DNA of 64,000 nucleotides from Sphingobium boeckii. GTDB lineage: Bacteria; Pseudomonadota; Alphaproteobacteria; Sphingomonadales; Sphingomonadaceae. Below are positions 16,514 to 25,879 of the stretch, one piece after another (position 1 is the stretch's first letter; the number at the start of each line of letters is the position of its first letter). Under the pieces are notes generated by a model. It did no database searches, was not told the origin of the DNA, and saw only the letters and a program-made list of their open reading frames with translations. The stretch covers positions 372,001-436,000 of the forward strand of contig NZ_JACIJC010000005.1 of the NCBI RefSeq assembly GCF_014199215.1. The letters run 5' to 3'. Position numbers and translations under genes: made by a program.

Positions 16514-16580
16514 GCGTGTCCGCAAGCCTTGCCCCCAAACCGCATAACCGCTAAAGGCCTTCCTCTTTTTCAAGCAGATC

Positions 16581-17579
16581 ATGACGACACTTGCTCCCAT
16601 CCATATCGGTCCCGTGCGGATCGAGACGCCCGTGCTGCTGGCGCCGATGACGGGCGTCACCGATCTGCCGTTTCGCAAGGCCGTGCGCCATTATGGTTCG
16701 GGACTGAACGTGACCGAGATGGTCGCCAGCCAGGCGGCGATCCGCGAAACCCGCCAGTCGATCCAGAAGGCGGCGTGGGACAAGGTGGAAGAGCCGATCT
16801 CGATGCAGCTCGTGGGCTGCACGCCTTACGAAATGGGCGAGGCCGCCAAGCTGAGCGAAGACCGCGGCGCGGCGATCATCGACATCAACATGGGTTGCCC
16901 GGTCCGCAAGGTGACCAATGGCGACGCCGGATCGGCACTGATGCGCGATCTGAAAAACGCCGCGACGATCATCGACGCCACGGTGAAGGCGGTCTCCGTG
17001 CCGGTGACGCTCAAGATGCGGATGGGCTGGTGTCACGACAGTCTCAATGCCCCCGAACTCGCGCATATCGCCGAGGATCTGGGCGCGAAGATGATCACCG
17101 TTCACGGGCGGACGCGCAATCAGATGTATAAGGGATCGGCGGACTGGGCGTTTATCCGCACCGTGAAGGACGCGGTTTCCATTCCCGTGATCGCCAATGG
17201 CGATATCTGCACGGTGGAAGACGCCGCGGATGCGCTCGCGCAATCGGGCGCGGATGGCGTGATGATCGGGCGGGGCGCTTATGGCCGGCCCTGGCTACTG
17301 GGGCAGGTGATGCGTTATTTGACCACGGGGGAGCGCATTCCCGATCCCTCGATCGATGAACAATATCACCTGATCCTCAATCACTATCGCGCGATGCTCG
17401 ATCATTATGGCGAGTTCACCGGCGTGAACATGGCGCGCAAGCATATCGGCTGGTATACCAAGGGGCTCACCGGCTCCGCCGAATTCCGCAACACGGTCAA
17501 TCAGCAGCCCGACGCGCAGGTCGTGCTGGCGATGCTCGAGACATTCTATACGCCATGGCTCTCCCGGGCAGCGGCCTGA
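16581..17579 (+). CDS. dusB: tRNA-dihydrouridine synthase DusB (NifR3 family)
   Basis: A 332-residue FMN enzyme that reduces uridines in tRNA to dihydrouridine. Family features are [14 protein letters not shown] at the FMN site, the catalytic Cys in [33 protein letters not shown] and [14 protein letters not shown]. As in many alphaproteobacteria, it leads the ntrBC-ntrYX cluster (its family name NifR3 comes from that context), and its last 25 bases overlap ntrB. Confidence 0.96.
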   Translation: MTTLAPIHIGPVRIETPVLLAPMTGVTDLPFRKAVRHYGSGLNVTEMVASQAAIRETRQSIQKAAWDKVEEPISMQLVGCTPYEMGEAAKLSEDRGAAIIDINMGCPVRKVTNGDAGSALMRDLKNAATIIDATVKAVSVPVTLKMRMGWCHDSLNAPELAHIAEDLGAKMITVHGRTRNQMYKGSADWAFIRTVKDAVSIPVIANGDICTVEDAADALAQSGADGVMIGRGAYGRPWLLGQVMRYLTTGERIPDPSIDEQYHLILNHYRAMLDHYGEFTGVNMARKHIGWYTKGLTGSAEFRNTVNQQPDAQVVLAMLETFYTPWLSRAAA

Positions 17580-18667
17580 TCCGGCTGGGGCGGCGCGCCG
17601 CCGCCACGCCCGATGTGCGGATTCCCGCCTTTGCGGAGCTTTTCGCCGTCTTGCCGACGCCTTTCATGGTGGTGGACCCGGCGGGGATGGTGGCCGAAGC
17701 CAATATCGCGAGCGAAACGCTGCTCAATGTGGGCCGCACCGCGATCATCGGCCGCATGATCGAAGACATGATCGGGCATCCGCTTACCTCGATGCGCAAT
17801 GATGCGCCGTTCGCGGCCTATGATCTGGAGATCGTGCTGCCCGATGGCCGGCATCGCCGCGTGGATCTGATGGCCGCACCTCTGCCCGATCATCAGGGCT
17901 GGCGCTCGATCACGCTGCACAGCCGCGTGCCGGCGCATATCGTGGGGCGGCGTGCCGAGCGGGAGGGGGGCAAGATGACCGCGATCGGCGCGGCGGCGAT
18001 GCTGGCGCATGAGATCAAGAACCCGCTTTCCGGCATCCGCGGCGCCGCGCAATTGCTGGAATCGAGTGTGGACGAAGGCGCGCGCGATCTGACGGTGCTG
18101 ATCCGTGACGAGGTGGACCGGGTGACCAAGCTGATCGACCGGATGGAGGGCTTTACCGACACCCGCAGCCTGGACCTCAAGCCGCAGAATATCCATTCGA
18201 TCCTCAGCCATGCGTGCGAAGTGGCGCGGCAGGGGTTTGCGCGCGACATCAGGATCCGGGAATCCTATGATCCCTCATTGCCCGAGGTGATGGGACACCG
18301 CGATTCACTGGTGCAGGTGATCATCAATCTTTTGAAAAATGCCGCCGAAGCGATCGGAGACCGGGACGACGCCCGCATCGTGCTGACCACCGCCTATCGC
18401 CACGGCGTCTCCTTCGTGAAGCAGAATGGCTTTGGCAAGCTGTCGCTGCCGATCGAAGTATGCGTGATCGACAATGGCCCCGGCGCGCCGCCCGAAATCG
18501 GCGAGCATCTGTTCGATCCCTTCGTGACATCGAAGCGCACCGGCAGCGGGCTGGGCCTAGCGCTGGTGGACAAATTGATCACCGATCAGGGCGGGATCGT
18601 CGAATATGCGCGCGAAGGGCGGCCTGCGCTGACCGTGTTCCGCCTTTTGCTGCCGAGAGCGCGATGA
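17555..18667 (+). CDS. ntrB: Nitrogen regulation sensor kinase NtrB
   Basis: A 370-residue cytoplasmic sensor kinase/phosphatase that sets NtrC phosphorylation in response to PII. An N-terminal PAS domain (residues about 25-130) is followed by a dimerisation helix with phospho-accepting His152 in [19 protein letters not shown]. The ATPase domain has N-box [13 protein letters not shown]1 box [12 protein letters not shown] and G2 box [13 protein letters not shown]. There are no membrane segments. It overlaps dusB upstream and shares ATGA with ntrC downstream. Confidence 0.95.
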   Translation: MALPGSGLIRLGRRAAATPDVRIPAFAELFAVLPTPFMVVDPAGMVAEANIASETLLNVGRTAIIGRMIEDMIGHPLTSMRNDAPFAAYDLEIVLPDGRHRRVDLMAAPLPDHQGWRSITLHSRVPAHIVGRRAEREGGKMTAIGAAAMLAHEIKNPLSGIRGAAQLLESSVDEGARDLTVLIRDEVDRVTKLIDRMEGFTDTRSLDLKPQNIHSILSHACEVARQGFARDIRIRESYDPSLPEVMGHRDSLVQVIINLLKNAAEAIGDRDDARIVLTTAYRHGVSFVKQNGFGKLSLPIEVCVIDNGPGAPPEIGEHLFDPFVTSKRTGSGLGLALVDKLITDQGGIVEYAREGRPALTVFRLLLPRAR

Positions 18668-20115
18668 GCGCGGGCCGCATCCTGGTGGTGGATGACGATG
18701 CCGCGATCCGCACCGTGGTGCGCGAAGCGTTGCGGCGGGACGGCCATATCGTGGAGACCGCGGCGTCCGTGGCCGAGCAGCGCCGCGCGCTGGCGAGCTT
18801 CGATCCCCATGTGCTCGTCACCGATGTGATGCTGCCCGATGGCAACGGGCTTGATCTGGTTCCGGAGATCCTGGCCGGCCATCCCAATATGCCGATCATC
18901 GTGCTCTCCGCGCAGAACACGCTGGCAACGGCGGTGCGCGCGACCGAGCAGGGTGCTTTCGAATATCTGCCCAAGCCGTTCGATCTGGCAGAATTGAGCC
19001 GGGTGGTGGCGGATGCGCTGGCGATGCGCAGCGCCGCCAGCGGCGCGGATGACGTGTCTCCGCCCGCCGAGGATATCCCGCTGATCGGCCGTTCGCCGCC
19101 GATGCAGGAAGTGTATCGCACGATCGCGCGGGTGGTGGCGAACGATCTCACCGTGCTGATCCTGGGCGAATCGGGCACGGGCAAGGAATTGGTGGCGCGC
19201 GCGATCCATGATCTGGGGCGGCGCAAGACCAAGCCGTTCGTGGCGATCAACATGGCCGCGATCCCGCGCGAATTGATCGAATCCGAACTGTTCGGCCATG
19301 AACGCGGCGCGTTCACCGGTGCTCAGATGCGCACCGCGGGCAAATTCGAACAGGCGCAGGGCGGCACGCTCTTCCTCGACGAGATTGGCGACATGCCGAT
19401 GGAGGCGCAGACGCGGCTGTTGCGCGTGCTGCAGGAAGGCGAATTCACCACCGTGGGCGGCGCGCGGACGATCCGCGCGGATGTCCGCATCATCGCCGCG
19501 ACCCACAAGGATCTGCCCGCGATGATCGCCGCCAATGGCTTTCGCGAGGATCTGTTCTACCGCCTGAACGTGGTGCCGATAGCCTTGCCCGCGCTCCGCG
19601 ACCGTTCAAGCGACATCGGGGAACTGGCGCGCCATTTCCTGGACAAGGCCGCGCAGGAAGGCCTGTCCCGCAAGCGGCTGGGCGAGGATGCGCTAGCGCG
19701 GCTGGCGGCGCATGGCTGGCCCGGCAATGTCCGCGAGCTGGAAAATCTGCTACGCCGTCTGGCTGCGCTCAGCCGCGAAGACGTGATTTCCGGGCGGATG
19801 ATCGATCAGGCGCTGGCGGGCGGCGGCGCGGAGCCGATGCCACAGCTTTTCGCGGGCAGGGGGCTGGAAGATTCGATCGAAACGCATCTGTCCGCCTATT
19901 TCGCCAGCTTCGGGGCGGATTTGCCGCCCGACGGGCTTTACGATCGCATCCTGGCCGAAGTGGAAGCGCCCTTGCTGCGCATGACGCTGGCGGCGGTGAA
20001 GGGCAATCAGCTTCGCGCCGCCGATCTGCTGGGCATCAATCGCAATACGCTGCGCAAAAAATTGACCGACCATGCGATCGATCCGGGCCGGTTGCGACGA
20101 AGCGGCCCGGCATAG
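18664..20115 (+). CDS. ntrC: Sigma-54-dependent nitrogen response regulator NtrC
   Basis: A 483-residue enhancer-binding activator. The receiver domain has the acidic pair in VVDDDAAIR and phospho-acceptor Asp54 in VTDVMLPDG. The AAA+ domain has Walker A GESGTGKE (about 168-175), the sigma-54 contact loop GAFTGA (215-220) and Walker [14 protein letters not shown] Fis-type helix-turn-helix ends the protein ([20 protein letters not shown]). ATG 18664 overlaps the ntrB stop. All parts needed for sigma-54 activation are intact, unlike in NtrX downstream. Confidence 0.96.
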   Translation: MSAGRILVVDDDAAIRTVVREALRRDGHIVETAASVAEQRRALASFDPHVLVTDVMLPDGNGLDLVPEILAGHPNMPIIVLSAQNTLATAVRATEQGAFEYLPKPFDLAELSRVVADALAMRSAASGADDVSPPAEDIPLIGRSPPMQEVYRTIARVVANDLTVLILGESGTGKELVARAIHDLGRRKTKPFVAINMAAIPRELIESELFGHERGAFTGAQMRTAGKFEQAQGGTLFLDEIGDMPMEAQTRLLRVLQEGEFTTVGGARTIRADVRIIAATHKDLPAMIAANGFREDLFYRLNVVPIALPALRDRSSDIGELARHFLDKAAQEGLSRKRLGEDALARLAAHGWPGNVRELENLLRRLAALSREDVISGRMIDQALAGGGAEPMPQLFAGRGLEDSIETHLSAYFASFGADLPPDGLYDRILAEVEAPLLRMTLAAVKGNQLRAADLLGINRNTLRKKLTDHAIDPGRLRRSGPA

Positions 20116-20172
20116 CGCCCGTTCCTCGGGAAAAAATGCGACCCTGTGTTGGTCTTGCAACGCGAATGTTGT

Positions 20173-22458
20173 ATGGATGCAACGGTGAGTGCAGTTTTCA
20201 GTGACACTTCTGTGAAAACCTCCCGCTGGCGGCGTATCCTGTCGGTGGTGGCACGCCGCAACAACATCATGCCCTGGATCGAACTGGCCACGCTGGGCCT
20301 GGCGATCGGGATCGCCGTGGCCAGCTATTTCGTGGTCGAAGGCGAACCCGATAGCCAGCGGCTGCTGTCTCCGGCGCTGATCGCGCTGCTGCTCGTCGCC
20401 AATCTCGTCCCCGGCGTGGCGCTGTTGGTGCTGATCGGGCGCAGGATCGCCAAGAAGCGCGCGGCGCGATCGCCGATGGGCGGCGGCGGCAAGCTCCATG
20501 TGAGGCTGGTCGCGATCTTTTCGGTCATCGCCAGCGTGCCGATGCTGCTGGTGGTGATCTTCGCATCGCTGCTGTTTCAATATGGCGTCGAATTCTGGTT
20601 TTCGGACCGCGCGCGCTCCATGCTGGAAAACGCCAGCCTGATCGCCGAGCAGACCTATCAGCGCGAAGTGGACCGGGTTTCGAGCGAAACGGTCACCATG
20701 GCGAGCGATCTGGGCTATTATCTGGACGAAACCTCGATCGAGAACCCCGAATTTCCCGAATATTTCGGACGGCAGGTGCTGTATCGCAATCTCTCGGAAG
20801 CGATCATCCTGACCGTGACCAAGGAACGCGGCATCCAGGCCTTTGCGCTCGTCAATCCCTATGATCGCCCGCTGGACAAGATCATCACGCCGCAGATCGT
20901 GGCTGAATTCGAAAAGGATCAAAAACGCGTCGTGATCCCCGTGAGCGGGGCGGACCGGATCGGCGCGCTTACGCGCATGAACGGCGCGCTCAATACCTAT
21001 CTCTACGCCTCACGCGTGTTCGAGCCGCAGATGGCGGCGAACGTCAAGCGCGGCGAAGCCGTGCTGGCGGATTACAAGGCGTTGCTCGGACGATCGCGTG
21101 CGCTGCAGCTTCAGTTCAATCTCGCCTTGCTGGTGATCTCGCTGCTGCTGGTGGGCGCGGCGGTGTGGATCGCCTTGCAGGTGGCGGACCGGCTCGTGCG
21201 CCCGGTGGGCGATCTGGTGGCCGCGGCACAGCGGATTTCGGATGGCGATCTCTCCGCCCGTGTGGAAACGCCGCTCCGTCAGGACGAGCTTGGCCGCCTG
21301 GCCAGCGCGTTCAATCACATGACCCGCAGATTGCAGGAGCAAACCGGCGCGCTGGAAAGCCGCCGCGCCTTTATCGAGGCGGTGCTGACCGGGGTCACCG
21401 CCGGCGTGATCTCGATCGATCCGGCGCGCAAGGTGCTGCTGATGAACAGCTCGGCCTCGCTGTTGCTCAAGACCAATGGCGCGGAGCCGACCGGGCGCAA
21501 TCTGGCCGATCTGGCGCCGGAGCTGGACGAATTGGTGGGGACGGGGGATCGCAACGAGATCGTGCAGATCAACACCGGGGGCGAACCGCGCACGCTGGCG
21601 GTGAAAGTGGTGTGCGACGACTCCGGCCATGTGCTGACCTTCGACGATATCACGCAGCAGGTGCTCGATCAGCGCCGCGCCGCCTGGTCCGATGTGGCGC
21701 GACGGATTGCGCATGAGATCAAGAATCCGCTCACCCCGATCCAGCTTGCCGCCGAACGCCTCCAGCGGCGGTATGGCAAGCAGATCGTGGACGATCCGTC
21801 CACCTTCGAGCGGCTGACCTCCACGATCGTGCGCCAGGTGGCGGATCTGCGGCGGATGGTCGATGAATTCTCGTCCTTCGCGCGGATGCCCAAGCCGCTG
21901 TTCCGGCAGGAGTCGCTCACCGACATCGCGCGTCAGGCGCTGTTCCTGCATGAAGTGGCACATCCCGACATCCGTTTCGCGCTGGAGCAGGATGGCGAGA
22001 TCGTATCGCTGGTGTGCGACCGCCGCCAACTGGGGCAGGCGCTCACCAATCTGGTCAAGAATGCGATCGAGGCGATCGAGCAAAAGCTGGAAGCACCGAA
22101 CAGCGCGCATGAGCAGGGGCAGGTGATGCTCTCCATCATGCGCGCGGCCGACGGGCAGCGGCTGATCGTGAGCGTGGCCGATAACGGCATCGGCTTGCCC
22201 GAAGAGCGCGATCGCCTGGTCGAGCCCTATGTCACGACGCGGGTGCGCGGCACCGGCCTCGGGCTCGCCATCGTCAAGAAGATCGTTGAAGAGCATTTCG
22301 GCACGATGCAATTCGCGGACAATCCCGGGGGGGGCACGATTATTTCGATGACGTTCGATCCAGCCATGCTCGACAGCGTGGCCGAGGATCCCTCCGCCGC
22401 GGGTGACGGCGATGGGGAACGGACACCCAGGGCATTGATGCGAAAAAGGAACGACTGA
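20173..22458 (+). CDS. ntrY: Membrane sensor kinase NtrY
   Basis: A sensor kinase of about 761 residues, partner of NtrX. Three N-terminal membrane segments (WIELATLGLAIGIAVASYF; a second around VANLVPGVALLVLIG; a third with LVAIFSVIASVPMLLVVIFA) are followed by a periplasmic region. A fourth segment (LALLVISLLLVGAAVWIA) leads into HAMP (LVRPVGDLVAAAQRIS), a PAS domain and the kinase core. The phospho-accepting His is near residue 514 in [15 protein letters not shown]; the ATPase motifs are NLVKNAIEAIE and TGLGLAIVKKI. ATG 20173 is used, with GTG 20146 in frame as an alternative; neither has a strong ribosome site. Confidence 0.94.
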   Translation: MDATVSAVFSDTSVKTSRWRRILSVVARRNNIMPWIELATLGLAIGIAVASYFVVEGEPDSQRLLSPALIALLLVANLVPGVALLVLIGRRIAKKRAARSPMGGGGKLHVRLVAIFSVIASVPMLLVVIFASLLFQYGVEFWFSDRARSMLENASLIAEQTYQREVDRVSSETVTMASDLGYYLDETSIENPEFPEYFGRQVLYRNLSEAIILTVTKERGIQAFALVNPYDRPLDKIITPQIVAEFEKDQKRVVIPVSGADRIGALTRMNGALNTYLYASRVFEPQMAANVKRGEAVLADYKALLGRSRALQLQFNLALLVISLLLVGAAVWIALQVADRLVRPVGDLVAAAQRISDGDLSARVETPLRQDELGRLASAFNHMTRRLQEQTGALESRRAFIEAVLTGVTAGVISIDPARKVLLMNSSASLLLKTNGAEPTGRNLADLAPELDELVGTGDRNEIVQINTGGEPRTLAVKVVCDDSGHVLTFDDITQQVLDQRRAAWSDVARRIAHEIKNPLTPIQLAAERLQRRYGKQIVDDPSTFERLTSTIVRQVADLRRMVDEFSSFARMPKPLFRQESLTDIARQALFLHEVAHPDIRFALEQDGEIVSLVCDRRQLGQALTNLVKNAIEAIEQKLEAPNSAHEQGQVMLSIMRAADGQRLIVSVADNGIGLPEERDRLVEPYVTTRVRGTGLGLAIVKKIVEEHFGTMQFADNPGGGTIISMTFDPAMLDSVAEDPSAAGDGDGERTPRALMRKRND

Positions 22459-22460
22459 GC

Positions 22461-23846
22461 ATGGCGCTAGACATTCTGATAGTCGATGACGAGCAGGATA
22501 TCCGCGATCTCGTCTCGGGTGTGCTCGAGGATGAGGGCTATGCGGCGCGCAGCGCGGGCAATAGCGATACCGCGCTGGAGGCGATCGCCGAACGACGGCC
22601 GTCGCTGGTGCTGCTCGACGTGTGGCTGCAGGGCTCGCGTCTGGACGGGCTCGATCTGCTGGAAGAGATCAAGCGGCGCGACGCCTCTCTCCCCGTCTTG
22701 GTGATGTCGGGCCATGGCAATCTGGACACCGCCGTCGCCGCGATCCGGCGTGGTGCTGTCGACTTCATCGAAAAGCCGTTCGAGGCGGCGCATCTGCTCC
22801 ATCTTGTTTCGCGCGCGACCGAGACCGAGCGGCTGCGGCGCGAAAACGCGTCGCTCAAGGCGCAGATCGGCCGCGAAGAGGAATTGACGGGCAATTCGGC
22901 GGCGATCAACACCGTGCGCGCCACCTTGAAGCGCGTCGCCGCCACGGGCAGCCGCGTGCTGATCACCGGCCCTGCGGGTGTCGGCAAGGAAGTGGCCGCG
23001 CGCCTGCTGCATATGTGGAGCAACCGCGCCACCGCGCCGTTCATGGTCGTCAGCTCGGCGATGATGGAGCCCGAGCGGGTGGAGGAGGAATTGTTCGGCG
23101 TGGAAGAGGGGGGGGAGCTCGTCCGCCCCGGGCTGCTCGAACAGGCGCATGGCGGCACGCTGTTTCTCGACGAGATCGCGGATATGCCGCTCACCACGCA
23201 GGGCAAGATCCTGCGGGTGCTCACCGATCAGAGTTTCACCCGCGTTGGCGGGCAACGCATCGTGAAGGTCGAATTGCGCGTGGTCTCCGCCACGTCGCGC
23301 ATTCTGGCAGAGGAAATCGCGGCCGGGCGTTTCCGCGAAGATCTTTATTACCGGCTCAATGTCGTTCCGGTGCATCTGCCGCCACTGGCCGAACGCCGCG
23401 AAGACATTCCCCCGCTGATCGAACATTTCGTGGCGCGCTACGCCAGCGAACGCCGCGTGCCCGCGCCGTTGGTGGCGAGCGATGCGCTGGCGGCGCTGCA
23501 GGCTTATGACTGGCCGGGCAATGTGCGCCAGCTTCGCAACATCGTGGAGCGCACGATCATCCTCGCGCCCGGAGACCGGATCGGCCAGATCGACCTCGAT
23601 ATGCTGCCCGGCGAAATCCGCGAGGAGCAGGGCGGCGGGGTCGGCAACGCCACATCGGCGATCATGGGTGCCCCCCTCCGCGAGGCGCGCGAGACGTTCG
23701 AACGCGAATATCTGCGCATCCAGATCCGCCGCTTTTCGGGCAACATTTCGCGTACCGCGACGTTTATCGGGATGGAACGCTCGGCGCTCCATCGCAAGCT
23801 CAAGCTGCTCGGCATCGCCGAAGTGAAGGTGGATGGCGAAGAATAA
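22461..23846 (+). CDS. ntrX: Response regulator NtrX (AAA+ domain without GAFTGA loop)
   Basis: A 461-residue NtrC-family regulator. The receiver domain carries Asp53 in LLDVWLQGSR. The AAA+ domain keeps a Walker A-like GPAGVGKE (about 170-177) and Walker [13 protein letters not shown] (about 231-242). Between ELFG and the Walker B, however, where sigma-54 activators have GAFTGA, this protein reads VEEGGELVRPGLLEQ: the loop is shortened and the motif gone. The C-terminal Fis-type DNA-binding domain is present (NISRTATFIGMERSALHRKLKLLG). It starts two bases after ntrY. The missing loop suggests it works with the housekeeping polymerase or as a repressor. Confidence 0.94.
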   Translation: MALDILIVDDEQDIRDLVSGVLEDEGYAARSAGNSDTALEAIAERRPSLVLLDVWLQGSRLDGLDLLEEIKRRDASLPVLVMSGHGNLDTAVAAIRRGAVDFIEKPFEAAHLLHLVSRATETERLRRENASLKAQIGREEELTGNSAAINTVRATLKRVAATGSRVLITGPAGVGKEVAARLLHMWSNRATAPFMVVSSAMMEPERVEEELFGVEEGGELVRPGLLEQAHGGTLFLDEIADMPLTTQGKILRVLTDQSFTRVGGQRIVKVELRVVSATSRILAEEIAAGRFREDLYYRLNVVPVHLPPLAERREDIPPLIEHFVARYASERRVPAPLVASDALAALQAYDWPGNVRQLRNIVERTIILAPGDRIGQIDLDMLPGEIREEQGGGVGNATSAIMGAPLREARETFEREYLRIQIRRFSGNISRTATFIGMERSALHRKLKLLGIAEVKVDGEE

Positions 23847-23917
23847 GCACCGCCGCGATGGACGAACGGGCGGAGAGCACCTAAATGGATGCCGCGACAC
23901 TGCAAATCTGACGCCCC

Positions 23918-23962
23918 TTGACAGGCGCAATCGCGGGCCATGACCCGCCAAGAAAAAGGAAT
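23918..23962 (+). promoter_or_regulatory. Likely hfq promoter and ribosome-binding region
   Basis: TTGACA at 23918-23923 is a good -35 in the 124-base gap before hfq; no strong -10 is visible at 17 bases. AAAGGA lies ahead of the ATG at 23971. hfq can therefore probably be transcribed apart from ntrYX. Confidence 0.4.
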
Positions 23963-23970
23963 GGTAGCTA

Positions 23971-24459
23971 ATGCCAGAAAAGATGAACAACCTTCAGGAT
24001 ATCTTCCTGAACACACTGCGCCGCTCGAAAACGCCAGTGACGATGTTCCTGGTCAAGGGCGTGAAGCTGCAGGGGATCATCACATGGTTCGATAATTTCT
24101 CGGTGCTGCTGCGCCGCGATGGCCAGTCGCAGCTTGTCTACAAGCACGCGATTTCCACGGTGATGCCATCGGGTGCGATCGATCTCCGCCCGATCGAGGC
24201 GGCGTTCGTCGAAGGCGGCAAGAAATCGAAGCTGCTGCAGGAGGTATTCCTTCACGCGGTTCATCGGTCAGGCGCGCCGGTCACGATGTTCCTTGTGAAT
24301 GGCGTGATGCTTCAGGGCGAGATCGTGGCCTTTGATCTGTTCTGCATGTTGCTCCAGCGCGATGGCATGTCGCAGCTTGTCTACAAGCACGCGATTTCCA
24401 CGGTGCAGCCGTCCCAGCCGATCAATCTGGCCGAAGAGACGGATTCGGACGAAGATTGA
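23971..24459 (+). CDS. hfq: RNA chaperone Hfq with two Sm domains in one chain
   Basis: A 162-residue protein holding two complete Hfq cores: residues 8-67 ([11 protein letters not shown] to [11 protein letters not shown]) and 89-148 ([11 protein letters not shown] to [11 protein letters not shown]). They are joined by about 20 residues and end in an acidic tail (AEETDSDED). Hfq binds sRNAs and A-rich mRNA sites as a ring of six Sm folds; here three chains would make a pseudo-hexamer. Both halves keep the proximal-face Gln (9, 90), Phe (43, 124) and Tyr-Lys-His (57-59, 138-140). The halves differ elsewhere: the rim is RRSK in the first and HRSG in the second, and the distal-face Lys (32) is Met113 in the second. 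hflX follows, as in most proteobacteria. Confidence 0.97.
   Translation: MPEKMNNLQDIFLNTLRRSKTPVTMFLVKGVKLQGIITWFDNFSVLLRRDGQSQLVYKHAISTVMPSGAIDLRPIEAAFVEGGKKSKLLQEVFLHAVHRSGAPVTMFLVNGVMLQGEIVAFDLFCMLLQRDGMSQLVYKHAISTVQPSQPINLAEETDSDED
24126..24405 (+). repeat. Direct repeat: 37-base identical block in both halves of hfq
   Basis: Bases 24126-24162 and 24369-24405 are identical over 37 positions and encode [12 protein letters not shown] in both domains. Surrounding codons for equally conserved residues differ, so recent homogenisation (gene conversion) or DNA/RNA-level constraint is likely. Confidence 0.85.
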
Positions 24460-25757
24460 GCGTTTTTGACCGCGCCGATGATGACGGGCTCGCGCGTGGC
24501 GCGCGGGCCGTGATCGCTCTGCCCGATACGGGCCAGTCTTCCCGAGACGCGGATGCGCGGCTCGAGGAAGCGGCGGGCCTTGCAGCGGCGATCGGCATCG
24601 ATGTGCAGGACCGGCTGCAATTCCGCATCCGCGCCGCCAAGCCCGCGACGCTGTTCGGCAGCGGGCAGGTGGAGCAGATCGCGACGGCGGTGCAGCAGGC
24701 CGAGGCCGAACTGGTCATCGTGGATGGCGCGCTGACCCCGGTTCAGCAGAGCAATCTCGAAAAAGCGTTCAAGGCCAAGGTGATCGACCGCACCGGGCTG
24801 ATCCTCGAAATCTTCGGCGAGCGCGCGGCCACCGCCGAGGGGCGACTGCAGGTCGAACTCGCGCATCTCGATTATCAGGCGGGGCGGCTCGTGCGGAGCT
24901 GGACCCATCTCGAACGGCAGCGCGGCGGCTTCGGCTTTCTGGGTGGTCCGGGCGAAACCCAGATCGAAGCGGACAGGCGGATGATCCGTGACCGCATGGC
25001 GAAATTGCGCAAGGAATTGCAGGAGGTGAGCCGCACGCGCGGCCTCCACCGCGACCGACGCAAGCGCGCGCCCTGGCCGATCATCGCGCTGGTGGGCTAT
25101 ACCAATGCCGGAAAGTCTACGCTTTTCAATCGGATGACAGGTGCTGCCGTCATGGCGGAAAATCTGCTCTTCGCCACGCTCGATCCCACGATGCGGCAGA
25201 TCCGCCTGCCCGGCATCGACAAGGCGATCCTGTCCGACACGGTGGGGTTCGTTTCCGATCTGCCGACGCAATTGGTTGCGGCGTTTCGCGCCACGCTCGA
25301 AGAAGTGACGGCGGCGGATCTCATCATCCACGTCCGCGATATCGCGCATCCCGATAGCGACGCGCAAAAGCATGATGTGGAGCAGGTGCTCAAAGACATC
25401 GGCATGGTCATCGAAGGGGAAGGGGCCGTTCCCGTGATCGAGGCGTGGAACAAGATCGACATGGCGGACGCCGATACCCGCGAAGCGCTGGAGGGGGAGG
25501 CGGCCCGTCGCGCTGACGTGGCGCTGCTCTCCGCCATGACCGGCGAGGGCGTGGAAACGCTCGGCGAAACGGTTGCCACGATGCTGACGGCGCGCAACAC
25601 GGTGCGCACGGTCCGCGTCGCGCAAAGCGACGGTGCTGCGGTTGCCTGGCTCCATGCGAATGGCGAGGTGATCTACCGTGCTGAGGAGGGGGAAATGATC
25701 CGCTTCGACGTGCGGCTGTCCGATATCGACTGGGGACGGTTCGAATCGCGCGGGTGA
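24456..25757 (+). CDS. hflX: GTPase HflX
   Basis: A 433-residue ribosome-associated GTPase that splits or rescues 70S ribosomes under stress. It has the N-terminal HflX domain ([30 protein letters not shown]), the glycine-rich linker [20 protein letters not shown], and a G domain with GYTNAGKST (G1), DTVGF (G3) and NKID (G4). The only plausible start is TTG 24456, whose last two bases are shared with the hfq stop (TTGA), so translation is probably coupled to hfq. Confidence 0.95.
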   Translation: MSVFDRADDDGLARGARAVIALPDTGQSSRDADARLEEAAGLAAAIGIDVQDRLQFRIRAAKPATLFGSGQVEQIATAVQQAEAELVIVDGALTPVQQSNLEKAFKAKVIDRTGLILEIFGERAATAEGRLQVELAHLDYQAGRLVRSWTHLERQRGGFGFLGGPGETQIEADRRMIRDRMAKLRKELQEVSRTRGLHRDRRKRAPWPIIALVGYTNAGKSTLFNRMTGAAVMAENLLFATLDPTMRQIRLPGIDKAILSDTVGFVSDLPTQLVAAFRATLEEVTAADLIIHVRDIAHPDSDAQKHDVEQVLKDIGMVIEGEGAVPVIEAWNKIDMADADTREALEGEAARRADVALLSAMTGEGVETLGETVATMLTARNTVRTVRVAQSDGAAVAWLHANGEVIYRAEEGEMIRFDVRLSDIDWGRFESRG

Positions 25758-25783
25758 TTTTGGTATAGGGTCATGCCCACCCC

Positions 25784-25862
25784 AATCCGTCCATCCCGAG
25801 CGAAGTCGAGGGACGCACAGTGCAGGTGGGGCGTCCCTCGACTGCGCTCGGGACAAACGGAT
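25784..25862. repeat. Palindromic intergenic repeat, family B (copy 2)
   Basis: Left arm 25784-25816 (core CCCGAGCGAAGTCGAGGGAC) and right arm 25831-25862 are near-perfect inverted copies around a 14-base loop. They fill the gap between the convergent hflX and mazG stops and probably act as a two-way terminator or 3-prime end stabiliser. Confidence 0.8.
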
Positions 25863-25879
25863 TGTGGGGTCAGTTGCGG

